From NCBI RefSeq assembly GCF_027532025.1, contig NZ_JAPZSY010000003.1, positions 62,001 through 126,000 on the forward strand: a stretch of DNA of 64,000 bases, read 5' to 3'. The notes beneath the pieces were generated by a model. It saw only the letters and a program-made list of their open reading frames with translations. It made no database searches and was not told where the DNA came from. This DNA is from Inhella sp. Its GTDB lineage: Bacteria; Pseudomonadota; Gammaproteobacteria; Burkholderiales; Burkholderiaceae_C. Positions 31,663 to 40,798 of this stretch are shown piece after piece (position 1 is the first letter of the stretch; every line of letters begins with the position of its first letter). Made by a program: the position numbers and the translations under genes.

Positions 31663-33013
31663 GGGCGACGAGGAGTTGCAGGCCGTCTTTGTTCGGCGAC
31701 CAGCCGGCGAACTCGGCCATGCCCAGGCCGGGCACGGCGGCGCTGGGGGGCAGGACTTGCACGGTGCCGTCGGTCCCCAAGCGCCAGAGTTCGGTCCAGC
31801 CGTCCAGGGGCTGCACGGCGAGCACGAGGGAACGGCCGTCGGGGCTGAGGCGGGCGCTAGTGGCGTGCACCCAGGCGTGGGTGCAGCGCTGCACGGTGTC
31901 GAGCCACTTGCCCTCGGGATTCGGGTGCTGCCAGCGAAGGCAGGTCTCGCCCGGCGTGGCGCCGGCGCTCAAGCTCAGCTGGCCTTGCCCCAAGCGCTGC
32001 TCGCGCACGGCGGGGCGGGCGGCCCACCGCATGGGGGCCATGCGCAGCGCGGCCTCGCGCAGGGCGGGGGCGTCGTCGTCACTCAGCTCGGCGGGCAGCA
32101 GCTGGGTCCAGGCGGCCAGGGCCTGGCCGGCGGGGGCGGTGGCGTCGGTGCCGCGCTGGGAGAAGGCCAGGCTGCTGAGCACGCCCACGCGGCGCAGCAG
32201 CAGGCGGTTGCGCAGGGGGCCGGGCAGCTCGGTCAGGTGGATGCCGTCCAGCGCTTGGGCGCGGGCGGCGTGCACCGCCGCCCACTGGTGGGCCGGGGTG
32301 TCGGCGCTCAGGCACTCGGGGCGGGTCAGGGCCAGGGCGGCGCGGGCTTGTTGGTCGGGGCGAGCCGCGGGGTGGCCGCGCAGCAGGCGGGCGGGCTCGG
32401 TGTTGGCGCACAGGCGTTGGGTGCCGTCTGCCAGGGGCACGGGGCGCAGAGGGTAGCCGTAGCGGGCCGCTACTTCGGCCTGCGCGGCGGCGCTGCTTTG
32501 CTGGCCGGGCGTGGCGGCGGCCTGGGCGCGTTCGGCCAGGCGTTCGTTCACCTCCACCAGCGCGTCCAGCAGCTCGGCGCCGGCGGGGCCGGTGAGCCAG
32601 TCGGCCGGGGCGCGTTCGATCACGGCGGCGGCCAGGCCCAGGCCCAGCGCTTCGGCGCCGGGTTGGCGGCGCACCAGGCGCAGCTGGGCGCTGAGCTCGG
32701 GCAGCGCGGTGCTGCCGTCCGTCAGGGGCAGCAGGCGATCGGCGCGCACGAAGCCGCCGCGCTCGCGGCGGTGGTCCCACACCTGCAGCCAGTCGCCCTG
32801 GGTGCCGCGCACCTCCAGCGCTTCACCGCGGGTGAGCGGGGTGAGCAGGGGCGCGGCGTCCTTGGGCGCGGCGCGCAGGGCGCTGCCGTCTTGCAGCACC
32901 AGGGCCGAGGCAGCGTGGGCGGGCTGTGGCAGCAGCAAGGCCAGGGCGATGGCGGCGCTGGAAGCGAGGGCCACGGCAGTGGCTTGGGCCAGTGTGTGAC
33001 GGAGGTTCGGCAT
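31505..33013 (-). CDS. Exported SH3b-domain protein
   Basis: 502 residues with a Sec signal (cleavage near PAHAAS, about 35). Residues 37-98 form a bacterial SH3 domain (ALVLQDGSALRAAPKDAAPLLTPLTRGEALEVRGTQGDWLQVWDHRRERGGFVRADRLLPL). A long helical region follows, and the C-terminal third looks like a degenerate beta-propeller or WD-like domain (ARLSPDGRSLVLAVQP, GWTELWRLGTDGTVQVL, WSPNKDGLQLLVA). It starts 3 bp after the SPFH gene stop and so is co-transcribed. Probably an envelope sensor or scaffold, by inference. Confidence 0.78.
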   Translation of the reverse strand: MPNLRHTLAQATAVALASSAAIALALLLPQPAHAASALVLQDGSALRAAPKDAAPLLTPLTRGEALEVRGTQGDWLQVWDHRRERGGFVRADRLLPLTDGSTALPELSAQLRLVRRQPGAEALGLGLAAAVIERAPADWLTGPAGAELLDALVEVNERLAERAQAAATPGQQSSAAAQAEVAARYGYPLRPVPLADGTQRLCANTEPARLLRGHPAARPDQQARAALALTRPECLSADTPAHQWAAVHAARAQALDGIHLTELPGPLRNRLLLRRVGVLSSLAFSQRGTDATAPAGQALAAWTQLLPAELSDDDAPALREAALRMAPMRWAARPAVREQRLGQGQLSLSAGATPGETCLRWQHPNPEGKWLDTVQRCTHAWVHATSARLSPDGRSLVLAVQPLDGWTELWRLGTDGTVQVLPPSAAVPGLGMAEFAGWSPNKDGLQLLVAREAAAEGKVLRRFEVYGNDFVQPLRWATEPSPLAAFQRSADAAWKAGSPLAR

Positions 33014-33016
33014 GGC

Positions 33017-34273
33017 TCATTCCTCCGAGGTGGTTTGTGCGCCAGCAGCCGGGGCGGGCGGGGTGTCCAACGGGCCACCCATCAGGCTGCCGGCGATGCC
33101 GGGGGGCGCGACGATGACGCGCACCTTGTCGCTGAGCTTGTCGGCCAGGGTCTTCTGCACCAGCAGCGGGTGCTTGGTGATGAGGCGGCCTTCGCGCTCC
33201 ATCTGCACGGCGTTGACCTTGCCGATTTCGGCGATGCGGTAGGCCTCGGCGTCGGCCAGCTTTTGGCGCGCCTTGGCCTCGCCCTCGGCCTCGATCTGGC
33301 GGGCTTGTGCCGCGCCTTCGGCGAGCTTGACGCGCGACTGGCGCTCGGCCTCGGCTTCGAGCTGGCGCTGCTCGATCTGGCGCTGCTTGAAGGGCAGCAC
33401 GTGCTTCATGGCTTCTTCTTGGCCCTTGGCCTGGATGAGTTGCTCGCGAGCGGCGGCCTCGGCGGCGATCTCGCGGTTGCGGCGCTCGGTGTTGGCGTTG
33501 ATCTCGGCCTCTTGGCCTTGCTTGGCGCGCAGCTCCAGGGTGAAGCGCATCTTGTCGGCGGCCAGGCCTTCGGCCAGCAGCGCGTCCATGCCCCGGCGGT
33601 AGTCGGCCGGCAGGTCCACGGCGCCGAAGTTCAGGCCCTTGAGCACGATGCCGTCGGCGGCCAGTTGGGTGCGCAGCTCGGCCTCGACGCGGCGCTGGAT
33701 CTCGGCGCGCTGGCTGCTGAACAGCTCGCGCACCGTGTGCTGTGCCACGTGCTTGTAGAGGATGGAGGCCAGCGCGGGCTCGACGAGTTCGGCGTCGATG
33801 CGCTCGGGCAGCTTGCGGGCCAGCATGGGCAGCTGCTTGGGGTCCAGGCCCAAGCGCAGGCTCACCTCCAGGCCCACCGACAGGCCTTCCACGGTTTGCA
33901 GGGCCTGTGCGCTGTCGGCGCGCTTCAGGCCTTGGGCCTGCAGCACCCAGTCGCGGGCTGGCAGCAGGCGGGCTTCGTGCACGCCGGGCAGCACCCAGGC
34001 GCGGCCCTCAATGAGCACGCCGACGCCGCCCGTCCACGTGTTCGTGCGCACCAGCTGCTGGCCGCGGGGGATGGTTTGCGTTTGCTGGCTCAACCACCAA
34101 GCGCCACCGCCCAGCGCGGCCACGGCGGCCAGGGGCAGCAGGGCGCGGCGCAGGGGCGGCAGGGTGTGACGGGCCAGGCTCTCGGCGGCGTCCAGCAGGC
34201 GTTGGCCCGTGGTGGGCGTCATCGGGATCGGGGTGGCGGTGGTGTCGTTCAGCGGGTCGTTCGAGGCGGTCAT
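33017..34273 (-). CDS. SPFH/band-7 (stomatin-prohibitin-like) membrane protein
   Basis: 418 residues from ATG 34273 with AAGGAGA upstream. One membrane segment (LLPLAAVAALGGGAWWLS, about 45-63) precedes the band-7 domain, with the characteristic DGIVLKGLNFGAVDLPADYRRGMD block. Next comes a long Ala/Glu/Gln/Arg coiled coil (about 265-360: EINANTERRNREIAAEAAAREQLIQAK..., AEGEAKARQKLADAEAYRIAEI) and a short tail. Such proteins oligomerise into membrane microdomain scaffolds and often regulate proteases. No NfeD or FtsH partner is adjacent; the partner here is the SH3 protein and the divergent two-component genes. Confidence 0.85.
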   Translation of the reverse strand: MTASNDPLNDTTATPIPMTPTTGQRLLDAAESLARHTLPPLRRALLPLAAVAALGGGAWWLSQQTQTIPRGQQLVRTNTWTGGVGVLIEGRAWVLPGVHEARLLPARDWVLQAQGLKRADSAQALQTVEGLSVGLEVSLRLGLDPKQLPMLARKLPERIDAELVEPALASILYKHVAQHTVRELFSSQRAEIQRRVEAELRTQLAADGIVLKGLNFGAVDLPADYRRGMDALLAEGLAADKMRFTLELRAKQGQEAEINANTERRNREIAAEAAAREQLIQAKGQEEAMKHVLPFKQRQIEQRQLEAEAERQSRVKLAEGAAQARQIEAEGEAKARQKLADAEAYRIAEIGKVNAVQMEREGRLITKHPLLVQKTLADKLSDKVRVIVAPPGIAGSLMGGPLDTPPAPAAGAQTTSEE

Positions 34274-34433
34274 GGAAGCTCTCCTTGGAGCGGGTGGTCG
34301 ATGGGTCTCACTGTCCGGCCGACCCCCCGGAGCGCGCCAGGGCGCCGCGGGGTGGGAGTGGGGCGTGGCGCGGAAGAAAACTTCCGCACGGGGCGGCCGC
34401 CGCCAATGCGACGATCTCGGCGTGAGCACGCCC

Positions 34434-35129
34434 ATGACCCCTCCCACCTTGCGCATCGCCGTCGTCGAAGACGACCCCCCCACCAGCGACCAGCTCGTGC
34501 GCTGGCTGCGCGCCGCCCAGCCGCAGGCGCAGATCGACACCTACTTCGACCGCGACGGCGCCGAGGCCGGCTTGCAGCGCGAGCGCTACGACCTGGTCAC
34601 TCTGGACCTGGAGTTGGGCCGCGAGCGGCACGCGGGCATCGCCCTCATCAACCTGTTGAACAAGCGCGGCCAGGGCACGCCGGTGCTGGTGGTCAGCGCC
34701 ATGCCGGCGGCGGTGTACCGCTCCATCATGAAGGCGCTGGACGCCTGGGATTACCTGCAGAAAACCCAGTTCGACGAGGCCGAGTTCATCGACACCGTGC
34801 TGGCCTTGGTCCGCCAGACGCGGCAATCCACCGCCCCTGCGAGCGACGACGCCCCCACGCTGGACCCGCTGTGGCAGCGCACGCCGCTGTGGCGCGGCCA
34901 GAAGCTGAACCTGCCGCTGACGGCGCAGCGCATCCTGGCCACGCTGTTGGAACACCGCGGCGAGGTGGTGGCCTACGAGACCCTGTTCGACGCCGTGAAG
35001 AGCGGCCGCAGCCGCGACAACGTGCGCAAGCACATCGCCACCATCCGCGACGCGCTGCGCGAGGTGGACCCGGCGTTCGACGGCATCGAGAGCGTGCCCA
35101 TGCGGGGCTTTCGCTGGTCGGCGCGGTGA
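34434..35129 (+). CDS. Response regulator, OmpR-like
   Basis: 231 residues from ATG 34434 (a GTG four codons earlier is possible). Receiver residues are all present: E12-D13-D14, phospho-acceptor D58 in LVTLDLELG, S89 in VLVVSAMP and K110 in DYLQKTQ. The C-terminal domain (about 145-231; PLTAQRILATLLEHRGEVVAYETLFDAVKSGRSRDNVRKHIATIRDAL...PMRGFRWSA) is a winged helix. The stop overlaps the kinase start (GTGA). It diverges from the SPFH operon, with 160 bp between, so control of that operon is the simplest guess. Confidence 0.87.
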   Translation: MTPPTLRIAVVEDDPPTSDQLVRWLRAAQPQAQIDTYFDRDGAEAGLQRERYDLVTLDLELGRERHAGIALINLLNKRGQGTPVLVVSAMPAAVYRSIMKALDAWDYLQKTQFDEAEFIDTVLALVRQTRQSTAPASDDAPTLDPLWQRTPLWRGQKLNLPLTAQRILATLLEHRGEVVAYETLFDAVKSGRSRDNVRKHIATIRDALREVDPAFDGIESVPMRGFRWSAR

Positions 35130-37171
35130 ACCGCTTCAACCCGCACCTGCCTCGGCTGCCGCGCTTGCCGCTGGCAGCGTTTCGGCGCCGCGCGCTGCTG
35201 CGCGCTGTGTTCGTGCTGCTGCTGGCCGGCAGTGCGTTTTTGGTTCTGCAGCTGCTGACCGACGAGCGCCAGCGCCTGCAGCGCGCCTACGAGGCCGGCT
35301 TTCGCGGCCAGCTGGACGTGCTGGCCGAGCGCCTGCGCCACCCCAGCGGGCAATTGGCCCTGCGCAACGCCGGCCGCCCGGCTGACACCGCCCAGGGCAG
35401 CGTGCCGCTGCGACTGCCCTTTGGCGCCATCGACTTCGACGACCCGGCCAAGGCCGAGCGCGCGGTGGAGATGAGCGGCTGCTCGCAGCGCCACGCCGAC
35501 GGCAGCGAGGCTTGCATCGCCGTGGGCCAGCGCGCCAGCGCCGGGGCCTTCGTGTACGCCGTGGTGCGCTTGCAAGCCGGACCCTTGCTGGGCCGCGCGC
35601 CCGGACAAACCGCCTTGGACGAGGTGCACCGCGCCCAAGTGCTGCTGACCCACGCCGGCCAGCGGCAGCGCTGGCTGGCGCCGCTGGAGCTGCTGAGCGA
35701 GCGCCGCGGCCAACTCGCCGGCTTTGCGACGGACGCCGACGCGCTGGACCCTCGCGCCCGCCCCGACCGCGACTTCCGCGGTTGGCTCTGGCAAGAGCCC
35801 GCCTGCGTGCAAGACGGCGACGACCCCGCCACCTGCGCGCGCCGCACCCTGCTCACGCTGCGCGTGCCCGTGGCCGCCTGGCGCGAGGCCGCGCGCGCTG
35901 GCGCCGCTTGGCCACCGGCCGACCTGCCCCAGTTGCGTGTGGCCGTGCAGCTGCTGGGCCCAGATCCGCAAACGGGCCTGCTGTTCGACAGCCTGCGCGC
36001 CAGCGCCAGCCCTGCGCCCTCGGTGGGCGACCTGGCCGCCAACCTGCAAGCCGGCGAGCTGCTCACGGTGTTCGCCGCCCAGGGCGAGACCCCCATCGCC
36101 CGCGTGCAAGGCCCGGCGCCCGCAGGGCAAGCGGCCTACCCTTGGCTCACGCGCCTGATCCGCCGCTTGCCCGCGGCCCGGCTGGAGGGCCCACTGCAGG
36201 CCGAGGCCACGCTGCCCAGCGGCCACCGCCTGCGCCTGGAGGGCGACCTCAAGAGCGTGGACCGCACGCTCAGCGCCACGGCCACGCGCTACGCCAGCTA
36301 CTTCGGGGGGCTGGCGGGGGCCATCGCGTTGGCCTGGTTGATCGTCGAGATCGGCCTGCTGCGCCGCATGGCGCAACTCACCCGCCGCGCCAACGCGCTG
36401 ACCTTGCAGCTTCAGCGCGCGCCCGACCAACTGCCGCCGCTGGACGTGGACGACCTGAAGGGCCGCGACGAGCTGGGCATCTTGGCTGGCACCCTGAGTG
36501 AGCTGCTGGCCCGCGCCCGCGAGCACCTGCGCGGCGAGCAGCTGCGCGCCCACCAAGAGCGCGAGCAATGGCAGGCCGTGGGCCACGAAATCATGAGCCC
36601 GCTGCAAAGCCTGTTGGCCCTGCACGGGGCGGACGACGACACCAGCCGCCGCTACTTGCTGCGCATGCAAGCCGCGCTGAACCTGCTGTACGGCCAGGCC
36701 TCGGTGGGCGAGGCCATGACCCAGGCCCAGGTGCAGCGCGAGCGCCTGGACCTGGCCGACTTCCTGCGCCAGGTGGCCGCCAATGCGCCCTACGCCGGCA
36801 TCGAGGGCGTGGTGGCCGAAGGCTGCGACGCGCCCTGCGAGGTCTACGCCGACGCGCTCAAGCTCGAAGACGCGCTGACGCACCTGCTGACCAACGCCCA
36901 GCGCTACCGCCTGCCCGGCACGCCGATCGTGCTGCACCTGCTCGCAGGCGCTGAGACGGCGCAGGTCGAGGTGCACAACCAAGGCCCGACCATCGACCCC
37001 GCGCGCTTGGACACCCTGTTCGAGTTGGGCGCGGGCGACGCCGAAGGCCCCACCCACCGCGGCCAAGGCCTGTTCATCGCCCGCGGCTACCTGGCCAAAA
37101 TGGGCGGCACCATCGAGGTTCGCAACGCCGCCGATGGCGTGGTCTTCACCCTGCGCCTGCCCCGGCCCTGA
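35126..37171 (+). CDS. Sensor histidine kinase
   Basis: 681 residues from a GTG overlapping the regulator stop. TM1 is about 20-45 (ALLRAVFVLLLAGSAFLVLQLL), then a large periplasmic sensor of about 340 residues with four cysteines (MSGCSQ..SEACIA, EPACVQ..PATCARR), then TM2 (YFGGLAGAIALAWLIVEIGLL). The dimerisation His is H487 in AVGHEIMSPLQSLL; the N box is LLTNAQRYR and the G2 box GQGLFIARGYL. The G1 box reads VHNQGPTI, with Asn for the usual Asp. The periplasmic cysteines suggest redox or disulfide sensing, supported loosely by the TlpA-like gene just downstream. Confidence 0.87.
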   Translation: MNRFNPHLPRLPRLPLAAFRRRALLRAVFVLLLAGSAFLVLQLLTDERQRLQRAYEAGFRGQLDVLAERLRHPSGQLALRNAGRPADTAQGSVPLRLPFGAIDFDDPAKAERAVEMSGCSQRHADGSEACIAVGQRASAGAFVYAVVRLQAGPLLGRAPGQTALDEVHRAQVLLTHAGQRQRWLAPLELLSERRGQLAGFATDADALDPRARPDRDFRGWLWQEPACVQDGDDPATCARRTLLTLRVPVAAWREAARAGAAWPPADLPQLRVAVQLLGPDPQTGLLFDSLRASASPAPSVGDLAANLQAGELLTVFAAQGETPIARVQGPAPAGQAAYPWLTRLIRRLPAARLEGPLQAEATLPSGHRLRLEGDLKSVDRTLSATATRYASYFGGLAGAIALAWLIVEIGLLRRMAQLTRRANALTLQLQRAPDQLPPLDVDDLKGRDELGILAGTLSELLARAREHLRGEQLRAHQEREQWQAVGHEIMSPLQSLLALHGADDDTSRRYLLRMQAALNLLYGQASVGEAMTQAQVQRERLDLADFLRQVAANAPYAGIEGVVAEGCDAPCEVYADALKLEDALTHLLTNAQRYRLPGTPIVLHLLAGAETAQVEVHNQGPTIDPARLDTLFELGAGDAEGPTHRGQGLFIARGYLAKMGGTIEVRNAADGVVFTLRLPRP

Positions 37172-37215
37172 AGGCCAAAGTCAACGGCCTGACCCCGCCC
37201 CCCGTTCGAGACCCC

Positions 37216-37728
37216 ATGCAACGTCGCTCCCTTTTGGCCACCGCCGCCCTGCTGCCGGTGGGCGCCGCCCAAGCCGGTCTGATGGACTGGTTCAACAGCG
37301 TCCAGGTCGGCCAGGTGCTGCCCCCGCACGCGCTGCGCTACGAGCCCCCCACGCCGGCCGACACCCGCTGGCAGGGCAAGCTGGTGCTGATCGACTTTTG
37401 GGCCACGTGGTGCGGGCCTTGCAAAACCGCCATGCCCCACCTCAATGCCTTGCACGCCCGCTACCGCGACCGCGGCCTGCTGGTGGTGGGTGTCACCCGC
37501 GAGCCGCCCGAGGTGGTGCGGCCCTTCCGCCAGCAAGTGGCCATGGACTACGCCGTGGCCTGCGAAGGCCAGCCCAGCTTGTCCGACCAGCTCAAGGTGC
37601 GCGCCTTGCCCTACTCGTTGATGACCAACGACCAAGGTCGCGTGCTCTGGCGCGGCCAGCCCATGGCCATCACGCCCGCCTTGGTGGAGGCCTTCTTGCC
37701 CGAGCCGGCGGCGGCGCCCGCGGGCTGA
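37216..37728 (+). CDS. TlpA-like exported thiol:disulfide oxidoreductase
   Basis: 170 residues with an N-terminal signal (MQRRSLLATAALLPVGAAQA) and a thioredoxin fold carrying C66-G-P-C69 in LVLIDFWATWCGPCKTAMPHL. The cis-proline region is RALPYSLMTNDQGRVLWRG. TlpA/ResA-type proteins act in the periplasm as reductants of specific proteins such as apocytochromes or Cu-centres. It is 44 bp behind the histidine kinase gene and could be co-transcribed; no cytochrome maturation gene is close. Confidence 0.87.
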   Translation: MQRRSLLATAALLPVGAAQAGLMDWFNSVQVGQVLPPHALRYEPPTPADTRWQGKLVLIDFWATWCGPCKTAMPHLNALHARYRDRGLLVVGVTREPPEVVRPFRQQVAMDYAVACEGQPSLSDQLKVRALPYSLMTNDQGRVLWRGQPMAITPALVEAFLPEPAAAPAG

Positions 37729-37753
37729 TCCAGCCGCCCGAAGGCCAGGGCGC

Positions 37754-38809
<1,056 letters not shown>

Positions 38810-38946
38810 GTTTGACTGCCTTTCTTGCATTTCGGGCCGAGCGCCGGGCCGCCCCAAGCCGGCCCCGCTGGTGAGGCCGGCGGGTCCGGCCCGCCAGCCT
38901 CGCCGTCCCCCCGGGGGACCGGCCAAGGTATTCCTTGGACGAGGGG

Positions 38947-39792
38947 CTAACCCTTGACCGCCCCAGCGGTCAAGCCGCGCACGAAGTACTTGCCGGCCAG
39001 CACGTAGACGATCAGCGTGGGCAGCGCGGCGATGAGCGCACCGGCCATGTCCACGTTGTATTCCTTGACGCTGCTGGTCGTGTTGGCGAGGTTGTTGAGG
39101 CCCACGGTGATGGGCTTGTTGTCGAAGCCGCTGAACACGGCGCCGTACAGGAAGTCGTTCCAAATGGCGGTGAACTGCCAGATGACGGTGACGGTGACGA
39201 TGGGCCCCGACAGCGGCACCAGGATGCGCCAGAAAAAGGTCCAGAAGCCCGCGCCGTCCAACTGCGCCGCCTTCAGCAACTCGCCAGGCACGCCCAGGTA
39301 GTAATTGCGGAAGAAGAGCGTCGTGCTGGGCAGGCCGGCCAGCACGTGCACCAGCACCAGGCCCACCAGCGAGTCGCTCAGGTTCAACCAGCCCAGCACC
39401 TGGCTCATGGGCAGCAGCACCACCTGCATGGGCATGAACACGCCGAACAGGATGAGCGCGAACATCAGCTCGCTGCCGCGGAAGCGCCACTGCGTGAGCA
39501 CGTAGCCGTTCAACGCCCCCAGCACGGTGGAGACGACCACCGCCGGGATGACCATGGCCACCGAGTTCAAGAAGAAGGGCTGCAGGCCGTTGCACTGCAT
39601 GCCGGTGCAGGCGCTGCCCCAGGCCTTGGCCCAGGCGCTGAAGTCCAGCGAGGGCGGCAGGCTCAGCAGGCCGCCGGCGTACAGCGCGTCCATGCTCTTG
39701 AACGAGGTCGCCAGCATCACGTACAGCGGCGCCAAGAACACCAGCGCCAGCGCGGCCAGCACGGCGCCCAGGAAGAGGCGGTGCGCTTTCAT
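38947..39792 (-). CDS. gtsC: Glucose/mannose ABC importer permease
   Basis: 281 residues, six membrane helices, MalG type. The EAA motif region is LGVPGELLKAAQLDGAGFWTFFWRILVPLSGP. The segment SLPPSLDFSAWAKAWGSACTGMQCNGLQPFFLNS matches the GtsC branch of the glucose permeases. Its start overlaps the gtsB stop by 4 bp. It forms the transmembrane pore with GtsB. Confidence 0.9.
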   Translation of the reverse strand: MKAHRLFLGAVLAALALVFLAPLYVMLATSFKSMDALYAGGLLSLPPSLDFSAWAKAWGSACTGMQCNGLQPFFLNSVAMVIPAVVVSTVLGALNGYVLTQWRFRGSELMFALILFGVFMPMQVVLLPMSQVLGWLNLSDSLVGLVLVHVLAGLPSTTLFFRNYYLGVPGELLKAAQLDGAGFWTFFWRILVPLSGPIVTVTVIWQFTAIWNDFLYGAVFSGFDNKPITVGLNNLANTTSSVKEYNVDMAGALIAALPTLIVYVLAGKYFVRGLTAGAVKG

Positions 39793-40664
39793 CGCTTGGC
39801 CCTCAGCTCGGAGTACAGGTAGGGCACCACGATGGCGGCGATGGTGGCCAGCATCATGGTGGCGCTGGCCGCGCCCAGGCCGATCTGGCCGCGGGTGAAG
39901 GCCATCGTGTACATGAAGGTGGCGGGCAGGTCGGTGGCGTAGCCGGGGCCGCCGGCGGTCAGCGCCATCACCAGGTCAAAGCTCTTGATGGCCAGGTGCG
40001 AGACGATCATCAGCGTCGAGAAAAACACCGGGCGCAGGCTGGGGATGAGGATGCGCGCGTAAATCTGCGGCAGGCTCGCACCGTCCACTTGCGCGGCCTT
40101 GACGATGGACTCGTCGATGGCGCGCAAGCCGGCCAGGAACAAGGCCATCACGAAGCCCGCGCTTTGCCAGATGGCGGCGATGACGACGCAGTACAGCGCC
40201 TTGTCGGGGTCGATCAGCCAGTCGAACTTCACGCCGGTGAAGCCCAGGTCGTGCAGCACCTTCTCCAGGCCCAGGCCGGGGTTCAGGATCCACTTCCAGG
40301 CGGTGCCGGTGACGATGAAAGACAGCGCCATCGGGTACAGGAAGACCGTGCGCAGCGCGCCCTCGGCGCGGATTCTTTGGTCGAGCAGCACGGCCATCAA
40401 GAGGCCCAGGGCCATGGCCCCGCCGATGAAGAGGCCGCCGAATACCGCCAGGTTGCGCAGCGCGAGCCACCAGCGCTCGCTGGCCCACAGGGTTTGGTAG
40501 TGCACGAGGCCGGCCCACTCGTAGTTGGGCAGCAGGCGCGAGGCCGAGAACGACAAGACGCCGTTCCAGGCGATGAGCCCGTAGATGAAGCCCATGGCCA
40601 GCACGAAGGACGGTGCAAGCACCAGTTTCGGCAGCCAAGGGGTGGATGAAGACGACGCGGACAT
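39789..40664 (-). CDS. gtsB: Glucose/mannose ABC importer permease
   Basis: 291 residues from ATG 40664, six membrane helices, MalF type without the large periplasmic loop. The conserved stretch TVFLYPMALSFIVTGTAWKWILNPGLGLE and the EAA region SIVKAAQVDGASLPQIYARILIPSLRP are typical of GtsB-like subunits. A transcription terminator lies between gtsA and this gene, so GtsB, C and D should be made in smaller amounts than the binding protein. Confidence 0.9.
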   Translation of the reverse strand: MSASSSSTPWLPKLVLAPSFVLAMGFIYGLIAWNGVLSFSASRLLPNYEWAGLVHYQTLWASERWWLALRNLAVFGGLFIGGAMALGLLMAVLLDQRIRAEGALRTVFLYPMALSFIVTGTAWKWILNPGLGLEKVLHDLGFTGVKFDWLIDPDKALYCVVIAAIWQSAGFVMALFLAGLRAIDESIVKAAQVDGASLPQIYARILIPSLRPVFFSTLMIVSHLAIKSFDLVMALTAGGPGYATDLPATFMYTMAFTRGQIGLGAASATMMLATIAAIVVPYLYSELRAKR

Positions 40665-40692
40665 GGGGAACCAACAACGAGGACAGACGCGG

Positions 40693-40732
40693 GGAAAAAA
40701 GGCGGCCTCGCCCCCGTTCAAAGCGAGGCCGC
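40693..40732 (-). terminator. Terminator/attenuator between gtsA and gtsB
   Basis: On the minus strand, perfect 10-bp arms GCGGCCTCGC and GCGAGGCCGC (40702-40711 and 40723-40732) with an 11-nt loop run into CC and six T. It sits inside the operon after the binding-protein gene, the usual place for partial termination that raises binding protein over permease. Confidence 0.82.
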
Positions 40733-40798
40733 TGCCCAATCAACGGACCAACTCACGCGGCCCGGGGCGGTGGGCGCCCCAGGGCCGCGTCTCCCTCC

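Noticed and set aside
30386-35125. Very long open frame on the plus strand running from the repeat-protein gene into the histidine kinase
   Set aside because: Antisense to three well-supported genes with signal peptides and known domains; its composition is what GC-rich DNA gives by chance. Only the part from 35126 is a real gene.
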